Shown here in pieces: positions 7,674 through 17,320 of a stretch of DNA of 19,464 nucleotides. Each line of letters begins with the position of its first letter. Within the stretch, counting starts at the first letter, position 1. Under the pieces are notes generated by a model that had not been told where the DNA came from, did no database searches, and saw nothing but the letters and a program-made list of their open reading frames with translations. The DNA comes from Stephanodiscus triporus (taxonomy: Eukaryota; Bacillariophyta; Thalassiosirophyceae; Thalassiosirales; Thalassiosiraceae): NCBI GenBank assembly GCA_036939755.1, contig JALLAZ010000209.1:1-19464 (forward strand), read 5' to 3'. The position numbers and the translations under genes were made by a program.

Positions 7674-10445
7674 ATGGACTCTGCCGACAAACAAAAGCAG
7701 CAACGTGCGCAGTCCAAGAAGGGTCCGTCCCTCTCGAAACGTCAGCGTCGTGCAGCCGGGCCCAACCCGTCCAACACGTGGCAGCAGCAACCCCGCATCA
7801 AATCGGCCGGCGCTCGCGCGCGGGCCTACATCTCCTACGCCGGCCTTGCCGACGACGACGGGGACGCCAGGCGGGGGAGGGAGACTCCGGCCTCCCCCCC
7901 CGGCGGCGAGAAGAGAGGGAAGCCGTCGTCCGCCGCCCCCGCCGTCGACGAAAGCGACGATCGCGGCGGCGGAGGGGGCAAGCCCCCCCCCTCCTCCCTC
8001 CGAAATTCGATCGATCCTCACCTCGACCTCGACTCCCCCGAGATCAGATTCGGCCGATTGCTCGGCGGGACCGACCAGCGCTCGCGTCACGCCGCCGTGA
8101 AGATGCTACGCGCGTACCTGAGTAGTCGTAGCGACTTCGCGAACGGCGGCGTCGGCCTGAGCGAGTTGGACCTGCTGAAGCTCTGGAAGGTGAGTGTCGG
8201 GTGTCGGGTCCGTCGCGCGCGTTATTGTTTTTTGGCGACGTCGTGATATGTCCCCTCGTGTGCGCATTGTCGATTTTTTGATGTCGGCGCTATCGGTGTC
8301 CATATCTCAATACACATCGTTCTCGCAAAAATGACACCCCTTCCTTCGAAAATAAGGGACTTTGGTACACCCTCTACATGGCCGATAAGGCCCCCGTCCA
8401 GGACAAGCTCTCCAAAATCCTCGCGGAGTTGATGTGGTCCGTCGCCGGCACGGAAGAGGAGGACGAGTACGCTGGGGAAGTGTACATGCAGATGCAAGAG
8501 GAATGTGGCGATCAAGGGGTTGGGTGTGATAATGACGAGTGCGATGCCGACGGTTGCGATGGCGACGGTGTGTCAGTTGATGCCGATGGCGATACCATGG
8601 AAATCATCGAGATGAACAGCAATTCCAGCGAAGATGATGATGAGGAGGAAAGCGAATATAGCGAAAATCAAATGAATGGTGGCGAGGATGACGACGATGA
8701 AGAGGAAGTAGAAGTGGAGCAGCAACGGATCAGGGACATGAATGAAAAGCACTGCCGTGGCGCCCACCTCGTGTCGCTCTACATATCGACATTTTTGTGC
8801 ACCGTGCGACGGGAGTGGGGCAACGTGGACAAGCACCGGGTGGATAAATTCTACACCGCCGTTAGGTACATGATTAGTGAGGTAAGTGCGTGGATATATT
8901 GAAAAAATGCCACACGCGAGTCATTGTCTGACGTGTGTCGTTCTCGCCATCATTTGAAATTAGGCGTACAAATACATGTCGAAACGTAATTGGAACGTAG
9001 GCATCATCCAACTCTTCAACGACGCAATATTCAACGAGGGGTTATCCGCTGAAACTCAAGGTCTGACGAACGGATTGCGCTACCACCTGATCGACATTTG
9101 CATCGACGAATTGGCCAAGGTCAATAGGAACGCCGAGCTGCCGTTGACCGAGGCCACGTTCTTGGATTGCCTCGAGCCCTTCTTTGGTTTGGCGAAGATG
9201 GCGGTGGATAAGAACGTTCAGAAAAGGGTGATGCAAAATGTGTTGTTGAAGTTTTTGAACGAGTATAGCTTTGTTAGTGCTGCCGCTGCCTTGACGGAGG
9301 ACGAAGAGGCGGAGGGCGATGACGCCGAGAAAGAAAAAGCCTCCTTAATATTCAATCAAGTGCATGTTGGAACCGTGTCGAATTTCATCTTTAGTATTGC
9401 AAGTGACAGCGATACAGACGAGAGGTATCGTAAATCGTTATATGAGATGCATAAGGCATACGCCCGGCAGATACGTTTGGCGGGGAGGGACGTTGATATT
9501 GACGTTCATGACTCTGAAGATGACGAAGAGGAAACAACGAATGAGGGCTATGACCTCTGCAATTTGGAGGAGGAGATGCAAGATGACTTTCCGGAGAAAG
9601 AAGCATCAGATGAGAAGAATACTGCCGCTGGAGAAGTATCAGTCTCTCATGTGAAAGGGGATTCCGAATCGACCGATTCACCCTCTGAAAAGAAGAACAG
9701 CCGCAAGAAGAAAAAGAAAGCGGAGAAGGATAAAAGTAAGGAAGAAGATGAAACTGCTGCTTCCAAAACAATCAAAGCAAATGATGAAATGTACCCTGAT
9801 GTTACCGCACCAGTAACGAAGTCTACGTCGAAAAAGAAGAAGAAGAAGAAGAAGAAGCATAGAGATAATGACGGCGCAATGGATGTTGTGACTGGTGTTC
9901 CCGAAACAAATAAGGTTGACAAGACGGAAGATTTGATCGCCGACCCCTCCTTAACGCCAGAGTCCAAGTCAGCAAAGAAGAAGCGAAAATTGCAACAGGG
10001 AATCGAACCCACCATTGAGAATATCCCCACGGATCTTATCACCACCCATGTCGAAACACCCGCAGTTAACTCATCAAAAAAGAAGAAGAAGCAGAAATCG
10101 TCACCTCCCTCGGTCGATCCGCGTTCGATGCACAGTCCGGACCAGGTGGTCATCAATCAAAATGCCTCTTTCGAAGAATTCGGATCAGGCGATGAGAATG
10201 ATGCCAGCTTCTCCCCCTCCAAACGAGTCAGCTTTGGGAAGGTGAATCATAGCAAAAGCCACAAGGCATCGATGAAGGCAATTCAAACCCTGGACAAGGG
10301 TCGTTGGGACACTGCCACCCGTACCCCGGATAAGGGCATCCTGCGTCCCAAGATTGGAATCATGTCAAGCGTGAAAAAAGGTCAGAGTAAGAAGCCACCA
10401 TTGGGTACATTATCATCTAGTAAGAAACAGGGAAAGAGAGGTTAA
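7674..10445 (+). CDS. RRP1: Ribosomal RNA processing protein 1 (RRP1/Nop52 family), three exons
   Basis: Exons 7674-8189, 8357-8881 and 8964-10445 give about 840 residues. RRP1 proteins are nucleolar and act in 60S ribosomal subunit maturation (27S/28S pre-rRNA processing). Joining the exons restores the family core: residues about 136-190 (LLGGTDQRSRHAAVKMLRAYL, LLKLWK joined to GLWYTLYMADKAPVQ), then HLVSLYISTFLCTVRREW and VDKHRVDKFYTAVRYMISE (309-347) joined to AYKYMSKRNW, then helical repeats to about 440. An acidic Asp/Glu-rich insertion of about 100 residues (204-303) splits the core. The C-terminal half is acidic then lysine-rich (KKKKK runs near 590-605, 637-647), nuclear/nucleolar-type signals. 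RVSF at 768-771 fits a PP1-docking RVxF motif, followed by a Lys-rich tail with KGILRPK. Start ATG 7674 has good context (GCCGCAATGG). The protein is longer than yeast Rrp1 (about 280) and closer to animal RRP1B in plan. Confidence 0.92.
8190..8356 (+). other. RRP1 intron 1 (phase 0, 167 bp)
   Basis: Donor AAG|GTGAGT and acceptor AATAAG|GGA. Removing it joins LKLWK to GLWYTLYMADKAP, which reproduces the conserved LWKGLFY-type motif of RRP1; reading through instead reaches a stop at 8246. Confidence 0.92.
8882..8963 (+). other. RRP1 intron 2 (phase 0, 82 bp)
   Basis: Donor GAG|GTAAGT and acceptor AAATTAG|GCG. Removal joins VRYMISE to AYKYMSKRNW in frame; read-through hits a TGA within a few codons. 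TGTCTGACGTG in the middle could supply the branch point. Confidence 0.92.
9828..9858 (+). repeat. (AAG)n microsatellite encoding polylysine
   Basis: A run of AAG/AAA triplets encodes consecutive lysines in the RRP1 C-terminal tail. It is part of a basic, probably nucleolar-targeting region. Confidence 0.8.
10224..10235 (+). other. RVSF (RVxF-type PP1-docking motif) in RRP1
   Basis: Codons CGA GTC AGC TTT in the RRP1 frame encode RVSF at residues 768-771, preceded by SPSK and followed by GKVNHSKSHK. RVxF motifs dock protein phosphatase 1, and human RRP1B is known to use a KVTF motif to bring PP1 to the nucleolus. Function here is inferred. Confidence 0.6.
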
Positions 10446-10777
10446 TCTTGATGGAAGTTTTGGCATTACTATGTACGCTATCAACATGTTATTTCATCAT
10501 CGTTGATTTTTCACTGCTTTTGGTTTGCACTGGCTTTTCAACACTAGAATGCAATTTCCATTTGATAAAGTATCAAGTATTTATTTTCAGAACAAGTGGG
10601 TGTTTTAGACCAGTATCAATGTTTTCTAAATCCGGTCTAGATCGGGGATTTCGCTGTCTAACATAATACGCAGCACTTTTGCCACGCGACGACACACTTT
10701 TCTTGTGCAAGTATCTAAAATCTCTCTAAATTAATTAAGAAGTCTACGATACAAGCGGCAACACAACCATCACAACC
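10446..10777. other. Intergenic region / putative promoter of the 10778 ORF
   Basis: This is the RRP1 3' flank and the leader of the next open frame. The last 50 bases become CA-rich (GCGGCAACACAACCATCACAACC), like the RRP1 leader. There is an AT-rich stretch near 10720-10740 (TCTCTCTAAATTAATTAAG). Nothing coding is seen. Confidence 0.45.
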
Positions 10778-11161
10778 ATGGCTGTCGCCACCGGAAATGG
10801 TCCCCTAGAGCCTCTCAGGATGGCCTATGTCTCGCTCCAATGCGCCATATTGATCAAGGACGATCCCCCAAACAAGCGGATATGCTTTTTGTGGAGATTG
10901 ATAGGGCGAATGCCCCTCAAAACGCTTGGATGTTGTGACGGTGCATCACCGCTGGAACAAAGGATATCAACCCCAACCCTAAGCACATTTGCTTGCTTGG
11001 GGGGTTTCCTGCAAGATTGGTTCTTGAGTGGGACTCTAGGGGCCCATTTCTGCCAGCGGCGATCATGGTCGGGTTGGTTGTTGTGTGCAGTGCACGGCCC
11101 CGGACTGGTTTTGACCGGAACCCTGGCACATTACATATCACTGGAATCGTCTTGTAAATAG
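10778..11161 (+). CDS. Hypothetical ORF with strong start context; possibly a truncated host gene
   Basis: 127 codons from ATG 10778 to TAA at 11157-11159 or so. The CA-rich leader and CAACCATGG start context are as good as those of RRP1, which suggests a genuine translation start. The first about 45 residues (with PLEPLRMAYVSLQCAIL and DDPPNKRICFLWRLIG) look protein-like. The remainder is Trp/Cys/Gly-rich and looks arbitrary, and the frame ends close to the broken 3' end of the retrotransposon. No family is recognised. It may be the 5' end of a gene whose rest was lost when the element arrived, or a chance ORF. Confidence 0.3.
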   Translation: MAVATGNGPLEPLRMAYVSLQCAILIKDDPPNKRICFLWRLIGRMPLKTLGCCDGASPLEQRISTPTLSTFACLGGFLQDWFLSGTLGAHFCQRRSWSGWLLCAVHGPGLVLTGTLAHYISLESSCK

Positions 11162-11289
11162 GAAATTGAATGTCATCTTTAAATGAGTAGAATACATAGG
11201 AATAAGGGACGAATTGAGAAAACCGATCGTATGTAGGTACGGGCTTTCTTGTGACCCACAAGGCTGCGTGCATATAAGGCCGCGTGTTA

Positions 11290-12128
11290 TACAGTAGCAT
11301 GTTTGAAGTATATCGATCCGTTATACATGACCAAGTAGCCTTGTCACTTGATGGGAATTTTCAAGCAGTCGTCGATCATGTCCATAATGATGTCGGATGT
11401 TTTCGTGTCTGGCGCGGCAATAGCAAAATCATCAACCTGTTGTATAAAAAGAACCCGTTGGCCGTGGATAGTGCCCGAGTAGAGGCATGGTTTGTGGATC
11501 GTTGGTATGAGTCCAATGTCTCGGAGAATCTTGTCAGCATGCTTCTCCCAGAGTCTTGGTGATTCAGGATGGCCCTGCATGGCCAAAAGAATAGGAACGG
11601 CGTGACAGGAAGGGATTGGAGGCAAATATTTATGGTTTAGCCACCACTCATTAAATGCCCGATCCGGGCGGATGAAAAAGCCCTGTTTGGGGGGAGGAGC
11701 TTCAGCGAATGCGTTGGAGACATCTGCCCCAAAAACAAGAAGGTTCTCTGCGGCGGCAACAGCATAGAATAGTAGGCAAGCACTGGTTTGATCTACACAG
11801 TTTGTGTAGGTTTCTGCCAGGACACGAACCATACCCGACTGAGTAGAGCCATCACAGACACACCGAGCCTTCTTACGACCATCCATGGCTTTGATGGCAT
11901 AAGTCCACATGAGGTGAAATATAGCATCCTTCTCAGATGCAGCCACAGGAGGACCAAACATTCCCTGAGCATTGTAGGGGTTGAGTTGTAAGTATTCAGA
12001 GTCCTGCCAGTCCATCCAATCATCCTGTTGGAGAAGCTTTCCGCGGGTGAGTTTCATTACTTGTGTGAGGTAATTGAGGACGTCACCGTCTTCAACAATC
12101 CAATAAGGAGGAGCTTTACGTAGATATT
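11290..12128 (-). pseudogene. pol: Copia reverse transcriptase domain, truncated
   Basis: The frame runs from about 12128 (YLRKAPPYWIVEDGDVLNY) to a stop at 11344, with faint continuation (MYNGSIYF-like) to about 11290 in another frame. Catalytic Asp in FGADVSNAFAEA is at 11722-11724 and the VDD pair at 11428-11436, both intact. The motif reads QQVDDF rather than the YVDD of many copia elements; I believe this is typical of the diatom group. The thumb end, connection and RNase H are missing. A frameshift at about 12128 separates it from the upstream linker. It cannot produce a complete enzyme. Confidence 0.9.
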
Positions 12129-12130
12129 CA

Positions 12131-12892
12131 TTATTCAGCTACGGGGGTGAAGTCCCAACATTTCTTTATTTGGTAGTGAATCTGCTGTGAGAAGGGTGCG
12201 GAGGACACAATGGGAAGGCTGTCGTGTGAAATGTCTTGACGGATTTCCAGATGGCTGAAGAGTAATGTGACAATGGGGGACCCCAAAGCGATAGCCGACA
12301 TGAAGGCATTCTGAGCATCTGCAATGGAGGAGACAAGGTTGAAACCCACCTTGATGAGCCAAGCTCCTTTTAGGCGAGATCTCCAACAAGGTATCTTGGC
12401 ACCGGGTGTGCCTGGGGTCATGCTGCCCAAGAAGAGACGGTTGTCTGAATGAGCGAGACAAAGACCAGCGGTGCAGTGTTGTGTGAGATTGAATTTGCAA
12501 AGATCAATGACCTCTTCAAAGGCTTCAAAATATGGATCCGGTGACATGTAGACCATGGCCATGTCATATTTCCAAATGAGGTATTCAGCAATGATGTCGG
12601 ATGGAGAAGTAGATTGCACTCTCTTTTTAGCGATCGTGTCAGGATCATGAGAAGACGCTAGAGGGACGTGGGTCCGTGCCGCTGCAGCGGTCATAGGACG
12701 TTGCATCGCCAGAGTTTCTTGCAGTGGCAGTGGGGTAACAAGGCAGGATGGTGGTACGAGAAGTTTGCCAGAAGGTGAGTCACAGGTTGCAAGTGGTGGC
12801 CATGGAACGGGAGATGAGGGTGGCACATCTTCATCCTCATCTTTGGGATTGACCTCCAGGCCAAGATCATAGAGGAGTTGGACAGCTGGTTA
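12131..12892 (-). pseudogene. pol: Copia pol linker between integrase and reverse transcriptase
   Basis: Open from 12826 to a stop at 12131, and readable upstream to about 12880 (LLYDLGLEVNPKDEDEDVPP). At least three stop codons lie between this segment and the integrase end at 12908. A Pro/Ser/Thr-rich part is followed by a region with AGLCLAHSDNRLFLGSMTPG, which I recall as conserved in diatom CoDi polyproteins. It has no catalytic motif of its own. Confidence 0.75.
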
Positions 12893-12907
12893 ATGAGTAG
12901 GTTAAAA

Positions 12908-13830
12908 TCACCAAGCTTTGTCAAATTGTGCATGGCGGCTACGTTTCACCAGGCCAGAATCCAGGTTGAGGTAGAGGATGTTGTGATCAGTTGTGGTGAA
13001 GCCAAGGAAAATGCCGTTGAAGTCATTGCGGCTGAGTTTGCCGCTGCTTTCTCCACTACGTTTGACAAATACTTGTGAGCCAAACACTTTTAGATGAGAG
13101 AGATCCGGTTTTATCACGAAGTAACATTTGAAAGGAGTGACCTTGGTCTCGCTATGTACAAAACAGTTGTGGAGATAAACAGAATGTAGGAGGGCCTCTG
13201 ACCAGAATTTAGCAGGGAGACCAGAACCGTAGAGGAGAGTGCGGGTACGCACAGCAAATTTGTTGTTGTATATTTCAACTGCACCATTTTGTGAGGGGCT
13301 GTCTATGCCAGTTGGCTCAAGTGTGTAGTGAAAGTCCCGCAGAAGCATAATTGGAAAGCCGAGCTCCGAGCCAGTTCTCCACCTTGATCCGTCCGAATGC
13401 AGCCACCATCTTCGTGACCATGCTGGTTGAGAAACTCCTTGATGATATCGATGGGGGGAGACTTTGAGGCCGTCAGGAACACCCAGACAAAAAGAGAAGC
13501 TTTATCAACAATTAGAAGGTAGGAAGTGAAGCCATCGTAAGAGGACACAACCCAATCCTTAGCCTTGTCCCGTCGTGCGTAATCCGAGGTGGAGGCACGC
13601 ATGAAGCCAAAATCCATGTAGAAGAGCCGGCAACTTTCCTGAGTCTGGACAGCCAAGTGCTGGGCCGCTTGCTTTTGGATTTGAGCCTGTTCTTTAAAGT
13701 CCATGAAGCAGAATGGGTGGTTGTCAAATATTGTGGGTAGTCCAGTCGTGTTCTTGGGAAGGACGGCGAGTTGTGTTATGCCCGGTGACCCCAACCAAAG
13801 GAGCCAAACTTCAGATTCGAGTTGTTGAGC
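12908..13830 (-). pseudogene. pol: Copia integrase, frameshifted
   Basis: Two overlapping frames (from about 13830 to 13303, and 13348 to 12908) together cover an integrase core. Catalytic residues are Asp at 13612-13614 (LFYMDFGFM), Asp at 13387-13389 (IRTDQGGEL) and Glu at 13274-13276 (SPSQNGAVEIYNN). The last two are about 36 residues apart, fitting DDE spacing. A frameshift near 13340 sits between the second Asp and Glu. Upstream, EVWLLWLGSPGITQLAVLP occupies the place where copia integrases normally carry an HHCC zinc finger, and no CxxC pair is visible there. The C-terminal part (LSHLKVFGSQVFVKR, GIFLGFTTTDHN) is the usual copia region after the core. Confidence 0.9.
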
Positions 13831-13831
13831 T

Positions 13832-15075
13832 TTACTTGTTGGGGCAAAACGTGATGACCGTCAGAGGTCTGGGGAATGGGGTTGGTTGACCACACTGGAC
13901 TTGTGGTACTGGGAATGAGGGTGGATTGGTATACTCTGGCAGGATAGAATGGTTACCAAGTGTGAAGACATTGGTGGGGCAGTAATATAATCCTTTGCGG
14001 CAGACCAGATTAATGCACATGTTGATAAAACCATCATGACTGTCAAAATGAATAGCCCCCGGCCTATTATCCTTGTATCCTGTCATTGTCCACAAGGCAA
14101 AGAGGTCACTTGAGTTAAAAATTGCCTGCGGGGAATGAATGTTTTGCCAGCGTTTGCAGAATAGCAACACAGTTGTCAGTGAATGGTACCATCCGAGAGA
14201 GCCGAAGGAAGATAGCCTTGTTTAGTGCAACAAGCATCAATCAATGAGCCATTACCATTGAGAGCCACCATGATGGGGAGCGGTGGGATGTCGACAGCAT
14301 CTGCAAGAATTCCAAGTCACCAGTGAGACAGACATTTGCGCCCGCATCCATAAGAGACCATTCTTTGATCTGAACTGAGGAGAAGCTGTCGTCCTTGATT
14401 CCAAAAACTCAGGGTGTCATAACTACTCTAATGATGCTTGCCGACGGTGGAAATATGTTGTGGGTGGTGTCAGGAATATCAAAAGTCATTGCACAGAGTG
14501 CCGAAGGAGTGTAGAACGGGAACTCGAAGGGGGTAGTTGGTGATGGTGGACAGGCCTAACTCTTGAGAATATTGTCAATTATGGATCTGAGAGGGTTATC
14601 AAAGGGGGGGTCAGCAGCGGGATGAGATGGAGGTGGATCTGCGGGGGGGGAGGATCAACATGAGCCTCAATGAAGAGTGGCATGGCAGTGAGATCTTGAT
14701 CAGGTTGACCTCAGAAGAAGTACGTGGAGGTTGGCAATCGGCGAAGAAGACAGAGTGGGTGCGGGATGGATTATCAGCTGGCACTGTGTCCCCCAAGATG
14801 TTAAGTTTTAGAGAATCGGACTCGTGTTGTACGGATGCCCCGGGGGTTTGTTGCATATGATCAATCCCAATGGATTGGGAAAGATTGTATCCTGGTCATT
14901 CATCCGCGAGGTCAACTGTTGCATATGATCAATCCCAATGCATTGGGAAAGATCGTATCCTAGTCATTCATCCGCAAGGTCAACATCCGCCTTCAGCCAG
15001 CATTCCCAATCCATGGTGAGGTCGAGGGTATCCGCGGTGATGTTCATTGCATTGCAGTATGTGCGCATTACTTGG
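13832..15075 (-). pseudogene. pol: Copia protease and pre-integrase region, heavily disrupted
   Basis: WSLMDAGANVCLTGDL surrounds the likely catalytic Asp at 14346-14348 (D-A-G-A-N, 14334-14348). Right after LTGDLEF the frame shifts, then reads ADAVDIPPLPIMVALNGNG on to a stop near 14175. The next piece (from 14170 to 13832) includes TGYKDNRPGAIHFDSHDGF and LYYCPTN, typical pre-integrase sequence. Before the protease, 15075-14985 reads MRTYCNAMNITADTLDLTMD until a stop caused at a 68-bp tandem duplication (14849-14984). Multiple stops and shifts make this non-functional. Confidence 0.8.
14849..14984. repeat. 68-bp tandem duplication within the retrotransposon
   Basis: Copies 14849-14916 and 14917-14984 abut directly and differ at four positions, three of them transitions. 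The unit is not a multiple of three, so the duplication shifts the pol frame. Each copy contains TGATCAATCCCAATG and ATTCATCCGC. Confidence 0.95.
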
Positions 15076-15206
15076 CGTGAGGTACGTGCAGGCTGACCAA
15101 GGCGCTCCGTTCAGTGTGCAAGCCATTTTGACTCGATCTCATTATGCTCCGCATCTGAAAGGGACTGTCTGTGGCATTTTATGAACAGAGCAAGGGCCAG
15201 CATGTC

Positions 15207-15248
15207 ACAGTTGATGGCCTCGTGGCCAACACGTTTGCACGTCTCACA
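15207..15248 (-). other. CCHC zinc knuckle of Gag
   Basis: CETCKRVGHEAINC fits CX2CX4HX4C exactly. This nucleic-acid-binding knuckle marks the nucleocapsid end of Gag, just before the protease region. Confidence 0.95.
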
Positions 15249-17188
15249 TTGTTTGTTCAGAAGGAAAGATTGACGACGTTGGTCGGCAGGAAAATTGTCC
15301 ACGTGGAGTGGCAGAGCCTCTCCCACTGGAAAGGGTAGAGCTGGTAGAGCTTCTATTGCTTGTGAGAGTGGAGCTATCCTGACAGTGGTCGAACCCCTGC
15401 CGGCGATCGTAACCCCTACGGTCCGGACCACGGCCACCCTGGTCACAACCCTGCTCCATGCTCCATGCAGAAGACACGAGATTGATAGCCTTGGATGTGA
15501 CAGAACTGAAGTTCGTTGTCTGAGAGAATGTCCGCCATACTGTCCCAACCAGCAACGTGATTGATTCGATGATGACCCATATCCCGCACCCATGTTTTGG
15601 CATTGTTGTGAATAAGCATAGCAATGTTCGTGATGCGGAAGTGCTGAGGCAAGAAGTACTCATCGTCGGGGTGTTGGTAAGAATCGAAGTTTGACTGTAG
15701 AGTGGCGACAATGTCGGCATACTTGGAGGGGGCAACTGCTTTGAGGAACATGGTTGCGCAATCCCTGGTGTTGATGTAGACTTGCTTTTTGGCTTGGAGG
15801 CGGAAATAGAGCTTGTAGTGCCGGCCAAGGTCCAAAATGTCCGTGTCATGATCCCAGGTAGGTTTTTGGAGGGGAACTGTTGGATCAAACACTAGAACAG
15901 TGAGTTTGAGAACACGCCAAAGCAGGTCATAGCCATTCTTGGACTGGACGCAGATGGAGGAGACTTTGGCTTTGGCCTGTATCTCAGCATTTGAGGTGGG
16001 AAGGCGTCTGGGGAGCAACTCAAAGAGTGCAGAAGCACATTCATAGTAGCGCTGCATGCCATGACCCGGCACAAACAGACCTTCGAAATTATTCTCCAGG
16101 TGGACGGCATCAAACAGCATGATTTGGAGGAGGTAGGCATGGGAGAGCTCTTGGAATTTATTGTAGAACTCGACGGCATTGTCACATTCATAGTCCATAA
16201 TTTTGTGGAAATGCCTTGAGGCCTCATTCCAAGATGCGTTCAAGAGAAGGCCCAGACACCTGAGTATGATTATTGAACCAGCTCTGGAGGACCTTCCCCT
16301 TCTGGCGGAGTTGTTGTATCTCGCCAAAGCATAAAAGGATGTCCTCTGGGGATACAGTGTTTGAGAAGGATTGATTTCACAACGGTGAGGTCCTGGACGC
16401 CCTGCGAGCCACCATGATATTTGATGGAGGCCAGGCCGGCAATATCAAATAGGCCAACCCCGTGAGATTGGGCAAGACGTTCTTTGTCGCTAGGTCATGG
16501 CAATGTGATGTGACTGGCCCCCCCACGATGCGCACATGAGAACCATCCTCATGAGGACCAGTACGGCTTGGAGTATCAAACATGACATGCCAATTGTCAG
16601 GCGGGGGGTCCCTCCACTGAAAGATGCCAGGTCGACGGCCGATGGGTTCTGCCAAATAGCCCCCTAGGACACAGGTGAAGGCATCATGGGCGCAGGAGTT
16701 CCATCCATAGAGTGGCTGTCCTTGTGAGCACCGGGGCCGGGTGGTGAGTCTGTGTCACGGGGAGGAGGATTGCCAGAGGGGAAAGAAGCTGCCCCTCGAA
16801 AAGTGGGGGTCAAGCCACCAGGCAAATTGAAACGGTTCGAGCTAGGAGTAGGGGGAGGGTCAACAGAAGCACCCCGAACAGGTGTGTGGGCAGATGTTGT
16901 CGTGCCGTGGGGAACTGGCTCCTGATGTCGTAAGTTATGGACTAGGGCCTCAATTTCTTTGATGGATGTCACCAGACCGACAGTGGTGTCCTGGATTTCT
17001 TGGCGGAGGTCGGGAATCCTGGCTCGAGTATCATTGACATCCATGCAAAGGGTGGCAACAAGTTTATCATTGGTGTCCTTGTAGTCCTTGAGCACTGAGT
17101 CCTGTTTGAGCAAGTCAGAGTTGAAGACGGATGGACACAATTCATGGTCATTGATGTCCTGACGTAGGTCACCAAATTTGCCATTGAA

Positions 17189-17320
17189 GGCATCGATCTT
17201 TGCCAAGAGGCGTGCTTCCATTTGTGACATCGAAGCAGCATGGCGGACTTCCAACGTTGTCATAGAATCAACATGGCGGTTCTCCATCTGTTTTGTTGAA
17301 TCGACTTGATGAGTTTCCAT
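17189..17320 (-). repeat. Four 11-residue repeats in Gag coiled coil
   Basis: METHQVDSTKQ, MENRHVDSMTT, LEVRHAASMSQ and MEARLLAKIDA follow one another without gaps. The 11-residue (33-bp) period is that of hendecad coiled coils. Confidence 0.8.

Noticed and set aside
9647..10156. Minus-strand open frame opposite the RRP1 3' exon
   Set aside because: It is rich in Phe/Ser/Leu because it is the complement of lysine-rich codons; RRP1 on the plus strand explains the sequence.
10446..11290. 3' LTR of the retrotransposon
   Set aside because: I found no segment here matching the sequence beyond 18067; only short chance matches such as CCTCTCAG.
10917..11300. Minus-strand frame as a continuation of the copia pol (RNase H)
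   Set aside because: It has no RNase H motifs and no resemblance to the sequence expected after the reverse transcriptase.
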